Shown piece after piece: positions 35,450 to 47,472 of a stretch of 64,000 nucleotides of DNA. Both the position numbers and the translations under genes were made by a program. Source of the DNA: Pseudidiomarina insulisalsae (GTDB lineage Bacteria > Pseudomonadota > Gammaproteobacteria > Enterobacterales > Alteromonadaceae); the NCBI RefSeq assembly GCF_003987065.1, contig NZ_PIPY01000002.1:247655-311654 (forward strand), given 5' to 3'. The notes below the pieces were generated by a model. It saw only the letters and a list, made by a program, of their open reading frames with translations. It searched no databases and was not told the DNA's origin. Each line of letters begins with the position of its first letter. Within the stretch, counting starts at the first letter, position 1.

Positions 35450-35486
35450 AAAAATAAAAAAGCAGCACCTGGATGCTGCTTTTTTG
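35450..35486. terminator. Bidirectional terminator after cytochrome c4
   Basis: AGCAGCA, 6-base loop, TGCTGCT (35461-35480), with TTTTTT after it on the plus side and an A-rich tract before it that reads as TTTTTTATTTTT on the minus side. It ends the cytochrome c4 transcript (stop at 35506). Confidence 0.85.
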
Positions 35487-35505
35487 ACCGTTCGCTATTC
35501 TGTTC

Positions 35506-36132
35506 TTAATACAATCCAGAGATGTATTGAGACAAAATTTCGATGTCTTGGTCGGTTAATTTACTTGCCACGTCGCGCATCATACCGTTCATATCATTGG
35601 CGCGTTCACCGCTACGGAACATTTCCAATTGGGTCTTCAAGTAACTTGAATATTGGCCTGAAACGTCAGGAAAAGCTGCCAGACCCATACCATCACCACG
35701 CGGACCATGACAGGCTACACAAGCAGCAATCTTGCGTTCTTCGTCACCACCCATATAAAGGGCCTGCCCCGGCTCTACCACGTCTTCAGGAGCGGTGCCT
35801 TGCATCGGATCCTGGCTGGCAAAGTATGCTGCCAGATCAGCAATATCCTGATCATTCAGGTTGGCCGCCTGGCCCTGCATGATTGCGTTCACGCGCCCCT
35901 CTTCGCCACCGGTCTCGCTTGCCAGCTGATAATCATGTAGCTGTTTCTTCAGATACGAGGCATGCTGTCCGTTCAGTTTCGGATACATGTCGGAAGGCGA
36001 GCTACCGGTTTGACCATGGCATGCGGCGCAAACTGTTGATTTTTGCTTTCCGGCTTCAGCATCACCTGTGGCCGCCATAACGGCGCCAGTGAAACCTAAA
36101 TAAAGCCCAACGAACAATGCGATTTTTTTCAT
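35506..36132 (-). CDS. Cytochrome c4, periplasmic di-heme electron carrier
   Basis: 208 residues from the ATG at 36132, which begins the signal peptide MKKIALFVGLYLGFTGAVMA. The upstream start at 36180 only adds a non-conserved stretch. Two heme-attachment motifs, CAACHG (near residue 33) and CVACHG (near residue 130), lie in two similar class I cytochrome c domains, each with a downstream Met ligand region (NAIMQGQAANL and GMMRDVASKL). Cytochromes c4 carry electrons from the bc1 complex to terminal oxidases. In many gammaproteobacteria the gene stands beside engB, as here, divergently transcribed. Confidence 0.93.
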   Translation of the reverse strand: MKKIALFVGLYLGFTGAVMAATGDAEAGKQKSTVCAACHGQTGSSPSDMYPKLNGQHASYLKKQLHDYQLASETGGEEGRVNAIMQGQAANLNDQDIADLAAYFASQDPMQGTAPEDVVEPGQALYMGGDEERKIAACVACHGPRGDGMGLAAFPDVSGQYSSYLKTQLEMFRSGERANDMNGMMRDVASKLTDQDIEILSQYISGLY

Positions 36133-36245
36133 GATCGATTTCTCTGCTCTGGATGTTGTAACAGTCGCTATTTTACACAAAAGTTGTAAGGATTAAACGC
36201 CTAATCGTGTTAGCATACGCATTCCTTCGAAGCATTTTGAAAATC

Positions 36246-36860
36246 ATGGAATCAACAAGCCTTAACTTTCAACCCACAGTGTTTATCACAAGTGCCGCCG
36301 ATATTCGCCAGTTACCCGCTGACGATGGCGTCGAAATAGCCTTTGCCGGTCGCTCCAATGCCGGTAAGTCGAGCGCGCTCAATACACTGACACGGCAGCG
36401 CAACCTGGCCCGTACCAGTAAAACCCCTGGCCGCACCCAGCTGATTAATGTGTTTGAAGTAGCACCGGGTAAGCGCCTGATTGATTTGCCCGGCTATGGC
36501 TACGCGAAAGTGCCGATTGCGGTGAAAGAGAAGTGGCAGCGCGCGCTGAGCGAGTACCTGCAAAAGCGTGAGTCGCTGAAAGGGCTGGTGTTGTTAATGG
36601 ATATTCGTCACCCTTACCGCGATGTCGACCAGGAACTTTTGCACTGGGCCACTGACTGTGACATTCCGGTACTGGTGCTACTGACGAAAGCCGATAAGCT
36701 CAAGCCCGGCGCGCGTAAGTCAACGCTGCTGCAGGCACGGGAAGCGGCATTAGTTTTTGGCGGTGACGTGACCGTCGAAATGTTTTCCTCTCTGAATAAG
36801 CTTGGACTACCATTGGTCGAGGCCAAGTTGACCGAATGGTTAACGCAAGATGGAGAATGA
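36246..36860 (+). CDS. engB: Ribosome-assembly GTPase EngB (YsxC/YihA)
   Basis: 204 residues from the ATG at 36246. All G motifs are present: G1 [11 protein letters not shown]2 threonine in KTPGRTQ, G3 DLPGYG, G4 TKADK and G5 SSLNKLG. EngB is a TrmE-Era-like GTPase needed for late 50S subunit assembly. The alternative ATG at 36207 has no ribosome site and adds 13 non-conserved residues. Its end overlaps the EamA transporter gene by 11 bases, so the two are probably cotranscribed. Confidence 0.96.
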   Translation: MESTSLNFQPTVFITSAADIRQLPADDGVEIAFAGRSNAGKSSALNTLTRQRNLARTSKTPGRTQLINVFEVAPGKRLIDLPGYGYAKVPIAVKEKWQRALSEYLQKRESLKGLVLLMDIRHPYRDVDQELLHWATDCDIPVLVLLTKADKLKPGARKSTLLQAREAALVFGGDVTVEMFSSLNKLGLPLVEAKLTEWLTQDGE

Positions 36861-37752
36861 AGCGCCTCCTTTAAAAGCCTGGCTGTTATTAGGCTTACTG
36901 GCGCTGATCTGGGGCAGTTCGTTTTTGCTGATTAAAAAAGGGCTGCTGGGCTTTGCTCCAGACCAACTGGCGGCCATTCGTATCGCCTCGGCGGGCTTCG
37001 TTCTGCTGCCTTTTATTTTACACCGCTTTAAGACCGTGCATCGCCACCATTGGTGGAAACTGATCTGTGTCGGTCTGGTCGGCAGCTTTATTCCGGCCTT
37101 CTTGTTTGCCTTTGCGCAGACCGATTTGCCATCGGGGGTGACCGGAGTTCTCAATACTTTTACGCCGCTGGCGACCCTGATCATCGGCGTGATGTTATTT
37201 CGCCAGACCGTGCGGGTGCAACAATGGCTGGGGATTATCATAGGCCTTGTCGGTACGCTACTGCTGGTCACCGCGTCCGCGAACGGCGCATTTGAGTTTA
37301 ACCGCTATGGGCTGTTAATTATCGCGGCGACCATTTGCTATGGCCTGAATCTCAACCTGATAAAACATCATATTCCCGATCTCGGTGCGTTGACCATTAC
37401 CGGCGTATCGCTATTTTTGGTTGCTCCGGCAGCACTTATTTATTTGCTCATCGCTACGCCGTTTACTGCGCAGCTACAACAACCTGAGGCCTGGTTTCCG
37501 TTGGGTGCCATTTTGCTGTTGGGCATTGTCGGTACCGCGATGGCGCTGGTGATTTTTAATACGGTAGTGAAATTGACCGACACCACCTTTACCAGCTCGG
37601 TCACTTACCTGATCCCAATCGTTGCCTTAATTCTGGGCATCCTTGATGGCGAACCATTTTACCTGCAGCAAGGTGCGGGGCTGGCGGCGATTCTGACCGG
37701 GGTCTGGATTGCCAATAAGCGCAAGCGTCCGCCAGTGAATACACCGCGATAA
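36850..37752 (+). CDS. EamA/DMT-family membrane transporter
   Basis: 300 residues with about ten membrane segments in two repeats of five ([20 protein letters not shown] at the start of the first; [19 protein letters not shown] at the start of the second). Repeat and WGSSF motif mark the EamA/drug-metabolite transporter family, which moves small metabolites or drugs; the substrate is unknown. It overlaps engB by 11 bases and is convergent with polA. No plus-strand terminator is evident downstream, since the hairpin at 37778 carries its T tract on the other strand. Confidence 0.88.
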   Translation: MENEAPPLKAWLLLGLLALIWGSSFLLIKKGLLGFAPDQLAAIRIASAGFVLLPFILHRFKTVHRHHWWKLICVGLVGSFIPAFLFAFAQTDLPSGVTGVLNTFTPLATLIIGVMLFRQTVRVQQWLGIIIGLVGTLLLVTASANGAFEFNRYGLLIIAATICYGLNLNLIKHHIPDLGALTITGVSLFLVAPAALIYLLIATPFTAQLQQPEAWFPLGAILLLGIVGTAMALVIFNTVVKLTDTTFTSSVTYLIPIVALILGILDGEPFYLQQGAGLAAILTGVWIANKRKRPPVNTPR

Positions 37753-37770
37753 AAACGCGCCAAGCAGAAA

Positions 37771-37796
37771 AGAAAAAGCCCGGCTGGGAGCCGGGC
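37771..37796 (-). terminator. Rho-independent terminator downstream of polA
   Basis: On the minus strand GCCCGGCT, loop CCC and AGCCGGGC form a perfect 8-base stem, followed by TTTTTCTTTTC. It ends transcripts coming from polA or from a small RNA gene after it. Confidence 0.88.
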
Positions 37797-37905
37797 AAAA
37801 AACTTACAATCCAGGGAGAGAACATCTCTGAAAGGACTTCGCAAACGGAACAAAATTTCTCGTTTAATGCGCCTTTCACTAACTCTGACCCGGCCCCTTT
37901 TAATA
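37771..37905 (-). ncRNA. Candidate small RNA or polA 3' leader-like element in the Spot 42 (spf) position
   Basis: The minus-strand gap after polA (stop 37940) ends in a clear terminator (37771-37796). Before it lie a possible hairpin around AAACG/CGTTT, a 5-base hairpin AGAGA-TGT-TCTCT (37820s) and a U-rich stretch right before the terminator, as in Hfq-binding RNAs. E. coli has spf, encoding Spot 42, between polA and engB on the polA strand, the same place. The sequence similarity to Spot 42 is slight (AGATGTTCT). It may be only the polA 3' end. TTGAAC (near 37910) is a weak -35. Confidence 0.35.
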
Positions 37906-37939
37906 AGTTCAAAAAAAATAAAAAAACTTTTTAGCGCGC

Positions 37940-40723
37940 TTAATGCGCCTCATCCCAGTTGGCGCCTACACCAGCTTCGGCAATAAGTGGTACGTCGAGT
38001 TCAACCGCACTTTCCATAACTTCGACGAGCGCTTTTTGCAGTCGCTCAACCTGATCATCGCGCACTTCAAAAACCAGTTCATCGTGCACCTGCATAATCA
38101 TCCAGGCCTGCGCGTCCGTAACTTCTTTTCGCATGAACTCAGCGACCTTAATCATCGCATATTTAATGATATCTGCTGCAGTTCCCTGCATCGGGGCGTT
38201 AATCGCAGCGCGCTCCGCCGCTTTTCGCCGCGCCGCATTCTGCGCGCGAATTTCAGGTAAATGCAGACGTCGGCCGAACAGCGTCTCAACAAAGCCATCA
38301 CGCTTAGCTTGTTGGCGCTTGCTTTCCATATAATCATGCACGCCGGGGAAGCGCTCGAAATACTTATCCATATAGTCCTGCGCCTCATTACGGGAGATAT
38401 CGAGCTGGCGGGCGAGCCCAAACGCCGACATACCGTAAATTAAGCCAAAGTTAACCGCTTTCGCACGACGACGTTGCTCGGCAGTCACGTCGTCAAGCTT
38501 CACGCCAAAGACTTCTGCAGCCGTCGCCTTATGGATATCGCGGCCTTTCGAGAAGGCTTCCAGCAGGTTCTTGTCCTGTGACAAGTGCGCCATAATGCGC
38601 AGTTCGATCTGACTGTAGTCAATCGCCATAATCTGATAACCCGCAGGTGCGGTAAATGCCTGACGGACGCGCCGTCCGGCCTCCGTGCGGATGGGGATAT
38701 TCTGCAAGTTCGGGTCACTTGAAGACAACCTGCCGGTCGCGGTAACGGCCTGATGATAGGAGGTATGAATACGCCCGGTGCGCGGATTCACCATCTTCGG
38801 TAATTTGTCGGTATAAGTTGACTTCAGCTTGCTCAGGCCCCGATGGCGCATAATCACATCAGGTAAGGGGTAATCTAACGCCAGCTCCTGTAATACTTCT
38901 TCTGCGGTAGATGGGGCGCCTTTGGGCGTTTTCTTACGGACTGGCAGTTCGAGCTTTTCAAACAATATGGCCTGTAGCTGCTTGGGCGAGCCCAGATTAA
39001 ATTCTTCACCGGCAATGGTGTAAGCCTGCTCTTCAAGCTTGGCAAGCTCCAGCGCAATTTCATTGCTCTGTTTGGCCAATAACTGCGCGTCAATCTGCAC
39101 GCCTCGCTGCTCCATATCCACCAGCACCGGTACCAGAGGTAATTCGATCTCGGTCAGCACACTGATGAGCGAGCCTTCCTGACTTACTTCGTGCCAGAGC
39201 TTTTCGTGCAGTTGGAAAGTGACATCGGCATCTTCGGCAGCATAAGGCGCTGCCTGATCCAGGCCGATCTGATTAAAGGTGAGTTGTTTAGCTCCCTTAC
39301 CAGCAATGTCGGTAAACGCAATCGGGCGGTGTCCAAGGTATTGCAGACTCAAACTGTCCATATCATGGCGCGACGCAACACTGTTAAATACGTAGGAAGC
39401 GAGCATGGTATCGTTTTTAATACCCGCCAGGCGGATACCATAGCGCCGTAAGATATGGCTATCGTATTTTAGATTCTGCCCGACCTTGGTTGCCCGCGCG
39501 TCTTCGAGCAAGGGTTTTAGTTGGTTCAATACCCAGTCACGCGGCAGTTGATCGGGCGCGCCGGGGTAGTCATGTGCGACCGGAACGTACGCGGCCTGAC
39601 CTGGCGCCAGCGCGAACGAAACACCCACCAGCTCGGCTTCCATGTAATTTAAACTGGTGGTTTCTGTATCAAACGCGAACACCTCGGCTTGTTTTAACTT
39701 CTCAAGCCACTGGCTAAAGGCTTGTTCCGTGTAAATAACTTCATAATCATCGGCACTGATGGCTGTCAGCGATTCACTTTGCGTCGCGTCCGCAGCCTTT
39801 TCTGAGCGCGCGGTTACCGGCCCTTCCTGCAGCACTTCGTCGAGCCAGCGGCGGAACTCGCATTCCTTGTAAAGCTCAATGAGCTTTTCTTTATCAGCCG
39901 GTTGAATCTCAAGGTCCGCCGGTTTAATGCCATCAAGATCGACGTCGAGCTTAATGGTGGCAAGTTCACGCGAGAGCATCAGCAGCTCTTTATTCTCGGC
40001 CAGTTTCTGCGGCATGGTTTTAGCGCCGCGAAACCCTAAACCGGTAATCTTTTCCGGATCGTCATACATGGCGTCAATCGACTGCATCCCCTGCAGCATC
40101 GCCAGTGCGGTTTTCTCGCCAACTTTCGGTAGTCCCGGAATGTTATCGGAGCTATCGCCCATCAGGGCCAGAAAATCAATAATTTGCGCCGGTGTCACGC
40201 CAAACTTCTCGACTACACCCTGCTCGTCAAGCAAAGTATCGGTCATTGTATTGATCAACATGACGTGCTCATTAACCAACTGCGCCATGTCCTTATCGCC
40301 GGTGCTGATCAGGGTAAAGCGGCCCTGCTCACCCGCCTCACGCGCCAACGTACCTATGACATCGTCGGCCTCGACATTATCGATGCAGAGTAGCGGTAAC
40401 CCCAGCGCCTTCACAATTGCATGCAGGGGCGCGATCTGTGAGCGCAGATCATCCGGCATCGGTGGCCGGTTGGCTTTGTAATCCTCAAACATATCGTTAC
40501 GGAAGGTTTTGCCCTTTGCGTCAAACACCACCGCCATATGCGAAGGCTGGTATTTCTTGATCAGACTGCGCAGCATATTCACCACACCATAAATGGCGCC
40601 GGTCGGCTCACCAGCGGAATTGGTCAGGTGTGGCGGCGCATAAAACGCGCGAAATAAATAGGATGAACCATCCACCAAAATAAAGGGGTTTTCGGGAACC
40701 TGGGGCGTTTCTTGTGCGGCCAT
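37940..40723 (-). CDS. polA: DNA polymerase I
   Basis: 927 residues, the usual length. An N-terminal 5'-3' exonuclease domain ([43 protein letters not shown]) is followed by a 3'-5' proofreading domain ([12 protein letters not shown] at about 350) and a polymerase domain with motif A DYSQIELR (about 700), motif B with [17 protein letters not shown] and motif [12 protein letters not shown]. All catalytic acidic residues are in place. PolA fills gaps in repair and removes Okazaki primers. It ends close to an independently terminated stretch (see the small RNA candidate) and starts 541 bases from the next gene. Confidence 0.98.
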   Translation of the reverse strand: MAAQETPQVPENPFILVDGSSYLFRAFYAPPHLTNSAGEPTGAIYGVVNMLRSLIKKYQPSHMAVVFDAKGKTFRNDMFEDYKANRPPMPDDLRSQIAPLHAIVKALGLPLLCIDNVEADDVIGTLAREAGEQGRFTLISTGDKDMAQLVNEHVMLINTMTDTLLDEQGVVEKFGVTPAQIIDFLALMGDSSDNIPGLPKVGEKTALAMLQGMQSIDAMYDDPEKITGLGFRGAKTMPQKLAENKELLMLSRELATIKLDVDLDGIKPADLEIQPADKEKLIELYKECEFRRWLDEVLQEGPVTARSEKAADATQSESLTAISADDYEVIYTEQAFSQWLEKLKQAEVFAFDTETTSLNYMEAELVGVSFALAPGQAAYVPVAHDYPGAPDQLPRDWVLNQLKPLLEDARATKVGQNLKYDSHILRRYGIRLAGIKNDTMLASYVFNSVASRHDMDSLSLQYLGHRPIAFTDIAGKGAKQLTFNQIGLDQAAPYAAEDADVTFQLHEKLWHEVSQEGSLISVLTEIELPLVPVLVDMEQRGVQIDAQLLAKQSNEIALELAKLEEQAYTIAGEEFNLGSPKQLQAILFEKLELPVRKKTPKGAPSTAEEVLQELALDYPLPDVIMRHRGLSKLKSTYTDKLPKMVNPRTGRIHTSYHQAVTATGRLSSSDPNLQNIPIRTEAGRRVRQAFTAPAGYQIMAIDYSQIELRIMAHLSQDKNLLEAFSKGRDIHKATAAEVFGVKLDDVTAEQRRRAKAVNFGLIYGMSAFGLARQLDISRNEAQDYMDKYFERFPGVHDYMESKRQQAKRDGFVETLFGRRLHLPEIRAQNAARRKAAERAAINAPMQGTAADIIKYAMIKVAEFMRKEVTDAQAWMIMQVHDELVFEVRDDQVERLQKALVEVMESAVELDVPLIAEAGVGANWDEAH

Positions 40724-41264
40724 AACTCAATTAGCTTTTCTGTTCAGATGTTGCCGCTAAGCATGCCACAGTCACCGGTTTCACGCTAGTTGGGCGCTCT
40801 CCGGAAAAGTGAATAATCTGTGGATAAGTCTGTTGACAATAGCCTACCGCACTGTGCTAAACGGGAGTGCCGTACAGTGTCAGGATAGCCGTAACATCTT
40901 GATTTTACTGGGAATAAATGAACTTCAAATTCCCTGACAGCTTTATTTTTTTATTTTGTGTCAGTTGTGGAAACTGATCTTTTGTTTGGTTCTCTGCGTA
41001 GGTTCTAATAAGTGTGTAATTAACGAATTTGAACCGTCGGGAAGCAAACTTCGGTGACACCATGGCCAACCGAAAAGTAAGACTACCACAAGTTGGTACG
41101 AATGCCAGATCGGGTTGACTCATTTTTAGAATGTTTTTCGCATATCAAAGTTGGCGTTTAGATTATTTTGTAATCAGAAATACAGGTTGAGCTTTTATAT
41201 GATCATCGTCATACTAAGATTTGCTTGTTCGCAGATACATTTGTCGAAAAAGAGGTAGCGTCTA
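40724..41264. other. 541-base intergenic region upstream of polA
   Basis: No supportable protein gene. It holds one DnaA box (40819) and a TTGACA hexamer (40833), AT-rich stretches, and an inverted repeat CTGACA ... TGTCAG (around 40935-40965). A minus-strand frame at 40905-41123 and an 18-codon plus-strand frame at 41062 are too weak to annotate. Confidence 0.5.
40819..40827 (-). promoter_or_regulatory. Perfect DnaA box (TTATCCACA)
   Basis: TGTGGATAA on the plus strand, an exact match to the R1-type DnaA-binding site, 96 bases before the polA start. Four bases after comes TTGACA (40833-40838), so DnaA bound here could influence a promoter. One box alone is no origin. Confidence 0.45.
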
Positions 41265-41546
41265 ATGGAGCTTGCAGAAATGAGCCATACGACTATGACC
41301 GGCGATACCCAGCCGCAAGGTGAACGACGCCGCAGTGCTTTTGATCCGCAGCAGTGGTGGCAGCGCTTGACGATGGACCAGAAGTTTGGGGTCTATCAGC
41401 TCAATAAATTTGGCTTCGAGCTGGCATTTATCCGTAACTTGCCAACCGTCGGGCCACTCGCTGTTGTGCGCCGCAATCAGGAGTATGCGACCGTCAACAA
41501 ACAAGGCGAAGTCGACCTGAAGCCGCAAATCACTATCCGTAATTAA
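41265..41546 (+). CDS. Small hypothetical protein (93 residues)
   Basis: 93 residues, not recognised. A polar N terminus (residues 1-27) is followed by a compact core, FDPQQWWQRLTMDQKFGVYQ, LNKFGFELAFIRNLP and GPLAVVRRNQEYATVN, that looks like a folded small domain rather than random translation. AAAGAGG precedes the ATG at a usable distance. It overlaps the end of aroE by 4 bases. No membrane segment or signal. It may be an Alteromonadales-specific protein. In E. coli another small gene (yrdB) sits after aroE, but this is not its family as far as I can tell. Confidence 0.6.
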   Translation: MELAEMSHTTMTGDTQPQGERRRSAFDPQQWWQRLTMDQKFGVYQLNKFGFELAFIRNLPTVGPLAVVRRNQEYATVNKQGEVDLKPQITIRN

Positions 41547-42374
41547 CGGCTGAGTGAAGCACGAAGTACCGACACCACGTGGTCGGTATCGGGCACCTTT
41601 CCCTCATGCCATAGGGCAAATGCCAAAGCCGCCTGCTCAACCAACATTCCCAGACCATCTGCTGTTTTTCCTGCCCCCGTACGCTGAGCTTGCTGCAGAA
41701 ACGCGCTTGGTTCTCTGCCATACATCATGTCATAGGTCAGTACGCTACCAGCAAACCAGTCTGGGTGAACGGGAAGACCCTCTGCAGTTAGCGATGCAGA
41801 CGTGGCATTGATCAGAATAGCGTCGGTCGCCAGGCCCGCCCGGGGTGCCTGCGCCAGCGCACTATAGTCAAGGGCCTGCAAACCAGAAAAGCGTTCCAGC
41901 AATGGCGCCACGCGCGCGGCGCTGCGATTGGTGATTACGACCTCTGCGCCGGCTTGTTGTAATGGCTCGATAACGCCACGGGCTGCGCCCCCTGCGCCGA
42001 TGATAATCACGGTTCGCGCTAGCGCAGCCTCTGCTAACTGCCGCTGCAAATCACGCAACAGCCCTTCGCCGTCCGTGGTATCGCCTGCCAATTGGCCATA
42101 TCCAAGTGGGATCAAGGTATTCACCGCGCCCGCTTTCGCTGCCCGTGCAGTAAGATGGGTCACCAGGCCCGCTGCCTTTTCTTTAAATGGCACCGTAACA
42201 TTTGCGCCAGCGCCGCCGCGACGAAAAAAACCGGCCACCGCTGCCGCAAAACCCTGCTTCGATGTTAAACTACGCGTGTAGTCAAGCTGCAAGTTGAATT
42301 GCGCCGCGAACTGTTGATGAATTTGCGGTGAAAGACTGTGAGCTATCGGATTTCCAAATACAGTAAATTGCGTC

Positions 42375-42376
<2 letters not shown>
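41543..42376 (-). CDS. aroE: Shikimate 5-dehydrogenase
   Basis: 277 residues from the ATG at 42376, giving the conserved start MTQFTVFGNPIAHSLSP (shikimate-binding Ser pair). VTVPFKEKA carries the catalytic lysine, NTL the shikimate contact, and GAGGAARGV the NADPH glycine motif, then NRSAAR and the DMMYGREPSAFLQ segment. AroE reduces 3-dehydroshikimate to shikimate in aromatic amino acid synthesis. A longer frame begins at 42463 but would run backwards over the hemoglobin gene. The start codon overlaps that of the divergent truncated hemoglobin gene by 2 bases. Confidence 0.96.
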
Positions 42377-44259
<1,883 letters not shown>

Positions 44260-44328
44260 TTAAGATCTCCTGCGCGAAAGGCCTACTCATTCTTATGAAC
44301 ATCTTCGGCCCACGATATCGGTGTTAGC

Positions 44329-44724
44329 TTAGCGAATTTCCGACTTAAAATCACAATCTGAATTGCCGCAGATCAGGCGTTCGCCAGCGGCAGTTTTCTT
44401 ACGGAGAAGAATCGGGAATTCGCATTTAGGGCAGGATTCTGCCACAGGCGGCAACGGAACGGAAAACTTGCAGGTGGGATAAGCGTCGCAGGCATAAAAC
44501 GAATGCCCATAGCGGCTGGTTTTTTGTACCAGCTTGCCGCTTGCGCATGCCGGACATGGCACGTCAGTGCCCGGATCAAAGTCCGCTGCGGTCATGTAGT
44601 CACAGTCGGGATAGCCACTGCAACCGACAAACAGGCCATAACGCCCCTTTTTCAGTTGCAGTTCACGTTGACACCGGGGGCACGGAACGCCCAGTGACTG
44701 AGGTTCAAGGAAGTTGTCACTCAT
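44329..44724 (-). CDS. yrdD: YrdD-like protein with three topoisomerase-type C4 zinc fingers
   Basis: 131 residues, made almost wholly of three C4 zinc ribbons (CPRCQRELQLKKGRYGLFVGC, CPACASGKLVQKTSRYGHSFYAC and CPKCEFPILLRKKTAAGERLIC), each with a paired Cys-x-x-Cys/Cys-x4-Cys arrangement, like the C-terminal region of topoisomerase I but without its catalytic part. YrdD is a stand-alone zinc-finger protein; it probably binds single-stranded DNA, its role is unknown. It abuts smg by one base. Confidence 0.9.
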   Translation of the reverse strand: MSDNFLEPQSLGVPCPRCQRELQLKKGRYGLFVGCSGYPDCDYMTAADFDPGTDVPCPACASGKLVQKTSRYGHSFYACDAYPTCKFSVPLPPVAESCPKCEFPILLRKKTAAGERLICGNSDCDFKSEIR

Positions 44725-45198
44725 TTAATGCAGCAGGCCTTCCGGTTCCTCGAACAACAGGCCTTCCATCTGACTGTAAGCGTCTTCGCACCCAGGTACA
44801 TTAAACAGGACCATGAGTACCACCCACTTCAGATCATCCAGTGTGACTTCCGGCATATCCAGTTCCATGACGCGATCCATCACCATTTCGCGGGTGGCGA
44901 AATCGAGCACACCAAGGTTCTCCAGATACATTAAAAAGCCACGGCTGGCACAATCAAGACGCGCGGTCTCTTCTGCAGTAAACACTCGTGTTGCACTGCT
45001 TTGAGAACGATTAAGGTAAGGTTTGGTTTGACTGTCCTGGAGGTCGGCCAAACGTTCTAACCAGGCCAGAGCTTTGTGAATCTCCTGCTGACGGAACCCC
45101 GCCCGCGTGAGCTCATCGGTAAGCTCGTCATGGTTCACCACTACCTCAACATCCGAGTGGATGAAGTTCTCGAACAGATACATGAGGATATCAAACAT
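44725..45198 (-). CDS. smg: Smg family protein (DUF494)
   Basis: 157 residues. The start [19 protein letters not shown] and the [26 protein letters not shown] tail are characteristic of Smg. The function is unknown; the protein is nearly always next to dprA and yrdD. It lies 2 bases from dprA and its stop touches the yrdD start, so they form one operon dprA-smg-yrdD. Confidence 0.95.
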   Translation of the reverse strand: MFDILMYLFENFIHSDVEVVVNHDELTDELTRAGFRQQEIHKALAWLERLADLQDSQTKPYLNRSQSSATRVFTAEETARLDCASRGFLMYLENLGVLDFATREMVMDRVMELDMPEVTLDDLKWVVLMVLFNVPGCEDAYSQMEGLLFEEPEGLLH

Positions 45199-45200
45199 CT

Positions 45201-46247
45201 TTAGCGCCTCCCCACTTTAATATAACCACCGGCGACTGAAGCTACCCGGCCTTCTAATTCTAATAACACCAACTGCTCTGAAACCACAGCGACCGGTAGT
45301 CCGCTGCGTGCAACGATAGTGTCTATCGATGTAGCCTCATTGCCCACATTAGCCAACAATTGCGGGTTTGCCAAGCTTCGCTCACAATTATTTTGGCCTT
45401 GTTCTGGTTGATATGGGGCCATTCTCGGCAATTGCAACTCATTCAGCACATCATTGACCTGACTGACCAGCGCAGCGCCCTGTTGTAGCAGCCGCAGGTT
45501 ACCTGTCATGCCCTGATCCCAGATACTACCGGGTAATGCCAGCACCGAGCGGTTTTGCTCAAGCGCCAGTCGCGCGGTTACCAGCGAGCCGCTTTTCAGT
45601 TTCGCTTCAATGACCAGCACCGCGCGGGCCAGTCCACTTAGAATACGGTTACGCCGTGGAAAGTGATCAGCTTTCGCTGGCGTCCCCGGGGCGAATTCGC
45701 TAACGATAACCCCGGTCTGCTCAATCTGTTGTTGTAACGGCCGATGCTGACGCGGATAAGCAATATCAGGTCCGGTGCCAAGCACCGCCAGCGTTGCGCC
45801 GGCGATCAGCGCTCCCTGATGGGCAGCACGATCGACGCCCTGCGCCAGTCCACTGCTGACCAGCACCCCTGCGCGCGTCAGATGTTCAGCAAAGTAACTG
45901 GCATTATGCTGCGCCGGAGGGCTGGCCTTGCGACTGCCGATAATTGCCACCTGCGGCAAGCTCAGTAGCTCGGTTTGGCCGGCGACGAAAAGCACCAGTG
46001 GCGGCTTCTCGATGGTGCGTAGTTGCTCAGGATAATCAGGCGAGAACCAGTGGAGAACTTTACGCTGTCCGTCAGGTGCGCCACGCAACCAATCTTCGAG
46101 CGTTGTGAGATAGCGCTCGGGAATCGCATTAACGTGAGGCTTAAGCAGCGCCTGACAGGCGGCAAAGCTGGCGCGCTTCATTACCTGACGACGTTCGGTG
46201 GCAGCGAGTCGCTGCAACGCCAGCAGGTCAACAAGTCGAGGTTGCAT
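45201..46247 (-). CDS. dprA: DNA-processing protein DprA (Smf)
   Basis: 348 residues. The Rossmann-like domain has [62 protein letters not shown] and [16 protein letters not shown] small winged-helix domain ([27 protein letters not shown]) follows. DprA loads RecA on incoming single-stranded DNA in natural transformation, but is also present in species not known to be competent. It comes after the LysM gene (31 bases) and before smg in the same operon. Confidence 0.95.
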   Translation of the reverse strand: MQPRLVDLLALQRLAATERRQVMKRASFAACQALLKPHVNAIPERYLTTLEDWLRGAPDGQRKVLHWFSPDYPEQLRTIEKPPLVLFVAGQTELLSLPQVAIIGSRKASPPAQHNASYFAEHLTRAGVLVSSGLAQGVDRAAHQGALIAGATLAVLGTGPDIAYPRQHRPLQQQIEQTGVIVSEFAPGTPAKADHFPRRNRILSGLARAVLVIEAKLKSGSLVTARLALEQNRSVLALPGSIWDQGMTGNLRLLQQGAALVSQVNDVLNELQLPRMAPYQPEQGQNNCERSLANPQLLANVGNEATSIDTIVARSGLPVAVVSEQLVLLELEGRVASVAGGYIKVGRR

Positions 46248-46278
46248 AGCACGTCCTTGTGCAGTGATGAATTTTTAA

Positions 46279-47391
46279 TTAATCTTCGTTATTCAGTAGC
46301 TTGGGTACAAAATAAGTGCCGACTTCGAACCAGTCGTGCGATTCAACGACCATCGCCATGCTTTGCTGCTCGAAGGTTTTTATCACCAACAGCTCTGCAC
46401 TGGCCTTGGTCGGCAGACGCAAGGTTTCGCGCCACTGCCGCGACAGATCATCGTAAGGCTTGTAAAGATTCGCAAACTCCGGCTTTTCGTTATCCATAAA
46501 CACAACAACGCCCGGTCGCACGGCCTGGAACATCTGGCCCATCTCGACACCATCGGCGCGACCTTTATCGAGTACCACAATGTCATATTTGCCGTGCTTA
46601 TTGCGCGCGTTTAACGAGCCAATCACGTAGCCATCCACCGGCGCACCGCTAGAGGGCACAATAATGGGGGGCAGCTGTGTCGGTTGCGGTGGCAGAACCA
46701 CATCGCCACGACGAATTTCCCGCTCGGGCTGAATCAGCTCGCCTTCAATCATATCGACATGGTGCAGGTTAATACGAACGCCCGCTACGTCGCGCAACAA
46801 GGTATAGCCATCCCAACTGTCCACTGGCGTGAACACCCGGTATTTGCTATCAAGCTCAACATCGCCTTTGATATACACCGGCGCCATCCCGTTAATGCGC
46901 GGTGCGCCGCGGTTGTCACCCAGAATCAGCGGCAGTTGTTTGATTTCACTGTCACTGGCAATATGATGGCCAGCCAGGAAAGGCTCCAGCGCTGCCCGGT
47001 CAAAGGTGGGAATGGGGTCGGCTTTTTGTTCCAGCTGTCCTTCGGGCGCCAACGACTTAAAGGCTTTCCGGCTCAGTTGCGGCCGGCCATTGACCCAACT
47101 CAGATAAAGGCGGTCGCCCGGGTAGATCAAATGTGGATTAGCAATACTTTCATTGACCCGCCATAACTCAGGCCATAACCACGGGTCGTTCAGATACATT
47201 GCCGAAATATCCCAAAGCGTATCGCCCTTTTTCACCACGTATTCGCGCGGCGCGTCTTCGCGCAACCGAATGACGTCACCACGCGTGGTGGTGGTCGCTG
47301 AGGTATCGTTTTGTTGTGTTGCGAACGCCGTTGCTGGGGGTAGCAGCAAAAAACCGATCACCGCAATCGTTTGGAATCGCCACGTAGTCAT
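46279..47391 (-). CDS. LysM-domain exported protein
   Basis: 370 residues from the ATG at 47391, which follows GGAG by 6 bases; the earlier frame start at 47403 is rejected. A signal peptide ends near FATQQ. Then comes a LysM peptidoglycan-binding motif (EYVVKKGDTLWDISAMYLNDP, ending in LIYPGDRLYL). The remaining 270 residues have no recognised domain, but include a repeated beta-rich segment (RRGDVVLPP, KYDIVVLDKGRADGVEMGQ). This protein lies upstream of dprA in most gammaproteobacteria and is divergent from def. It may help build or sense the cell wall; the function is not known. Confidence 0.92.
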   Translation of the reverse strand: MTTWRFQTIAVIGFLLLPPATAFATQQNDTSATTTTRGDVIRLREDAPREYVVKKGDTLWDISAMYLNDPWLWPELWRVNESIANPHLIYPGDRLYLSWVNGRPQLSRKAFKSLAPEGQLEQKADPIPTFDRAALEPFLAGHHIASDSEIKQLPLILGDNRGAPRINGMAPVYIKGDVELDSKYRVFTPVDSWDGYTLLRDVAGVRINLHHVDMIEGELIQPEREIRRGDVVLPPQPTQLPPIIVPSSGAPVDGYVIGSLNARNKHGKYDIVVLDKGRADGVEMGQMFQAVRPGVVVFMDNEKPEFANLYKPYDDLSRQWRETLRLPTKASAELLVIKTFEQQSMAMVVESHDWFEVGTYFVPKLLNNED

Positions 47392-47472
47392 GTTGAGCTC
47401 CATTGTAAACTCGTGTTTTCATCCTCAAATTACGTTAAAATTAGGCAAGATGAAACTAGCGAATGACGAGTT

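Noticed and set aside
35430..35450. GacA/UvrY box for the Csr-like RNA
   Set aside because: Only a partial TTGTAAC half-site is visible; it does not match the 18-base palindrome well enough.
41062..41118. 18-codon plus-strand frame (MANRKVRLPQVGTNARSG)
   Set aside because: Too short and without a convincing ribosome site to support as a gene; only worth testing if conserved.
40905..41123. Minus-strand 72-codon frame in the polA upstream gap
   Set aside because: No domain, no ribosome site and poor composition; likely chance in AT-rich DNA.
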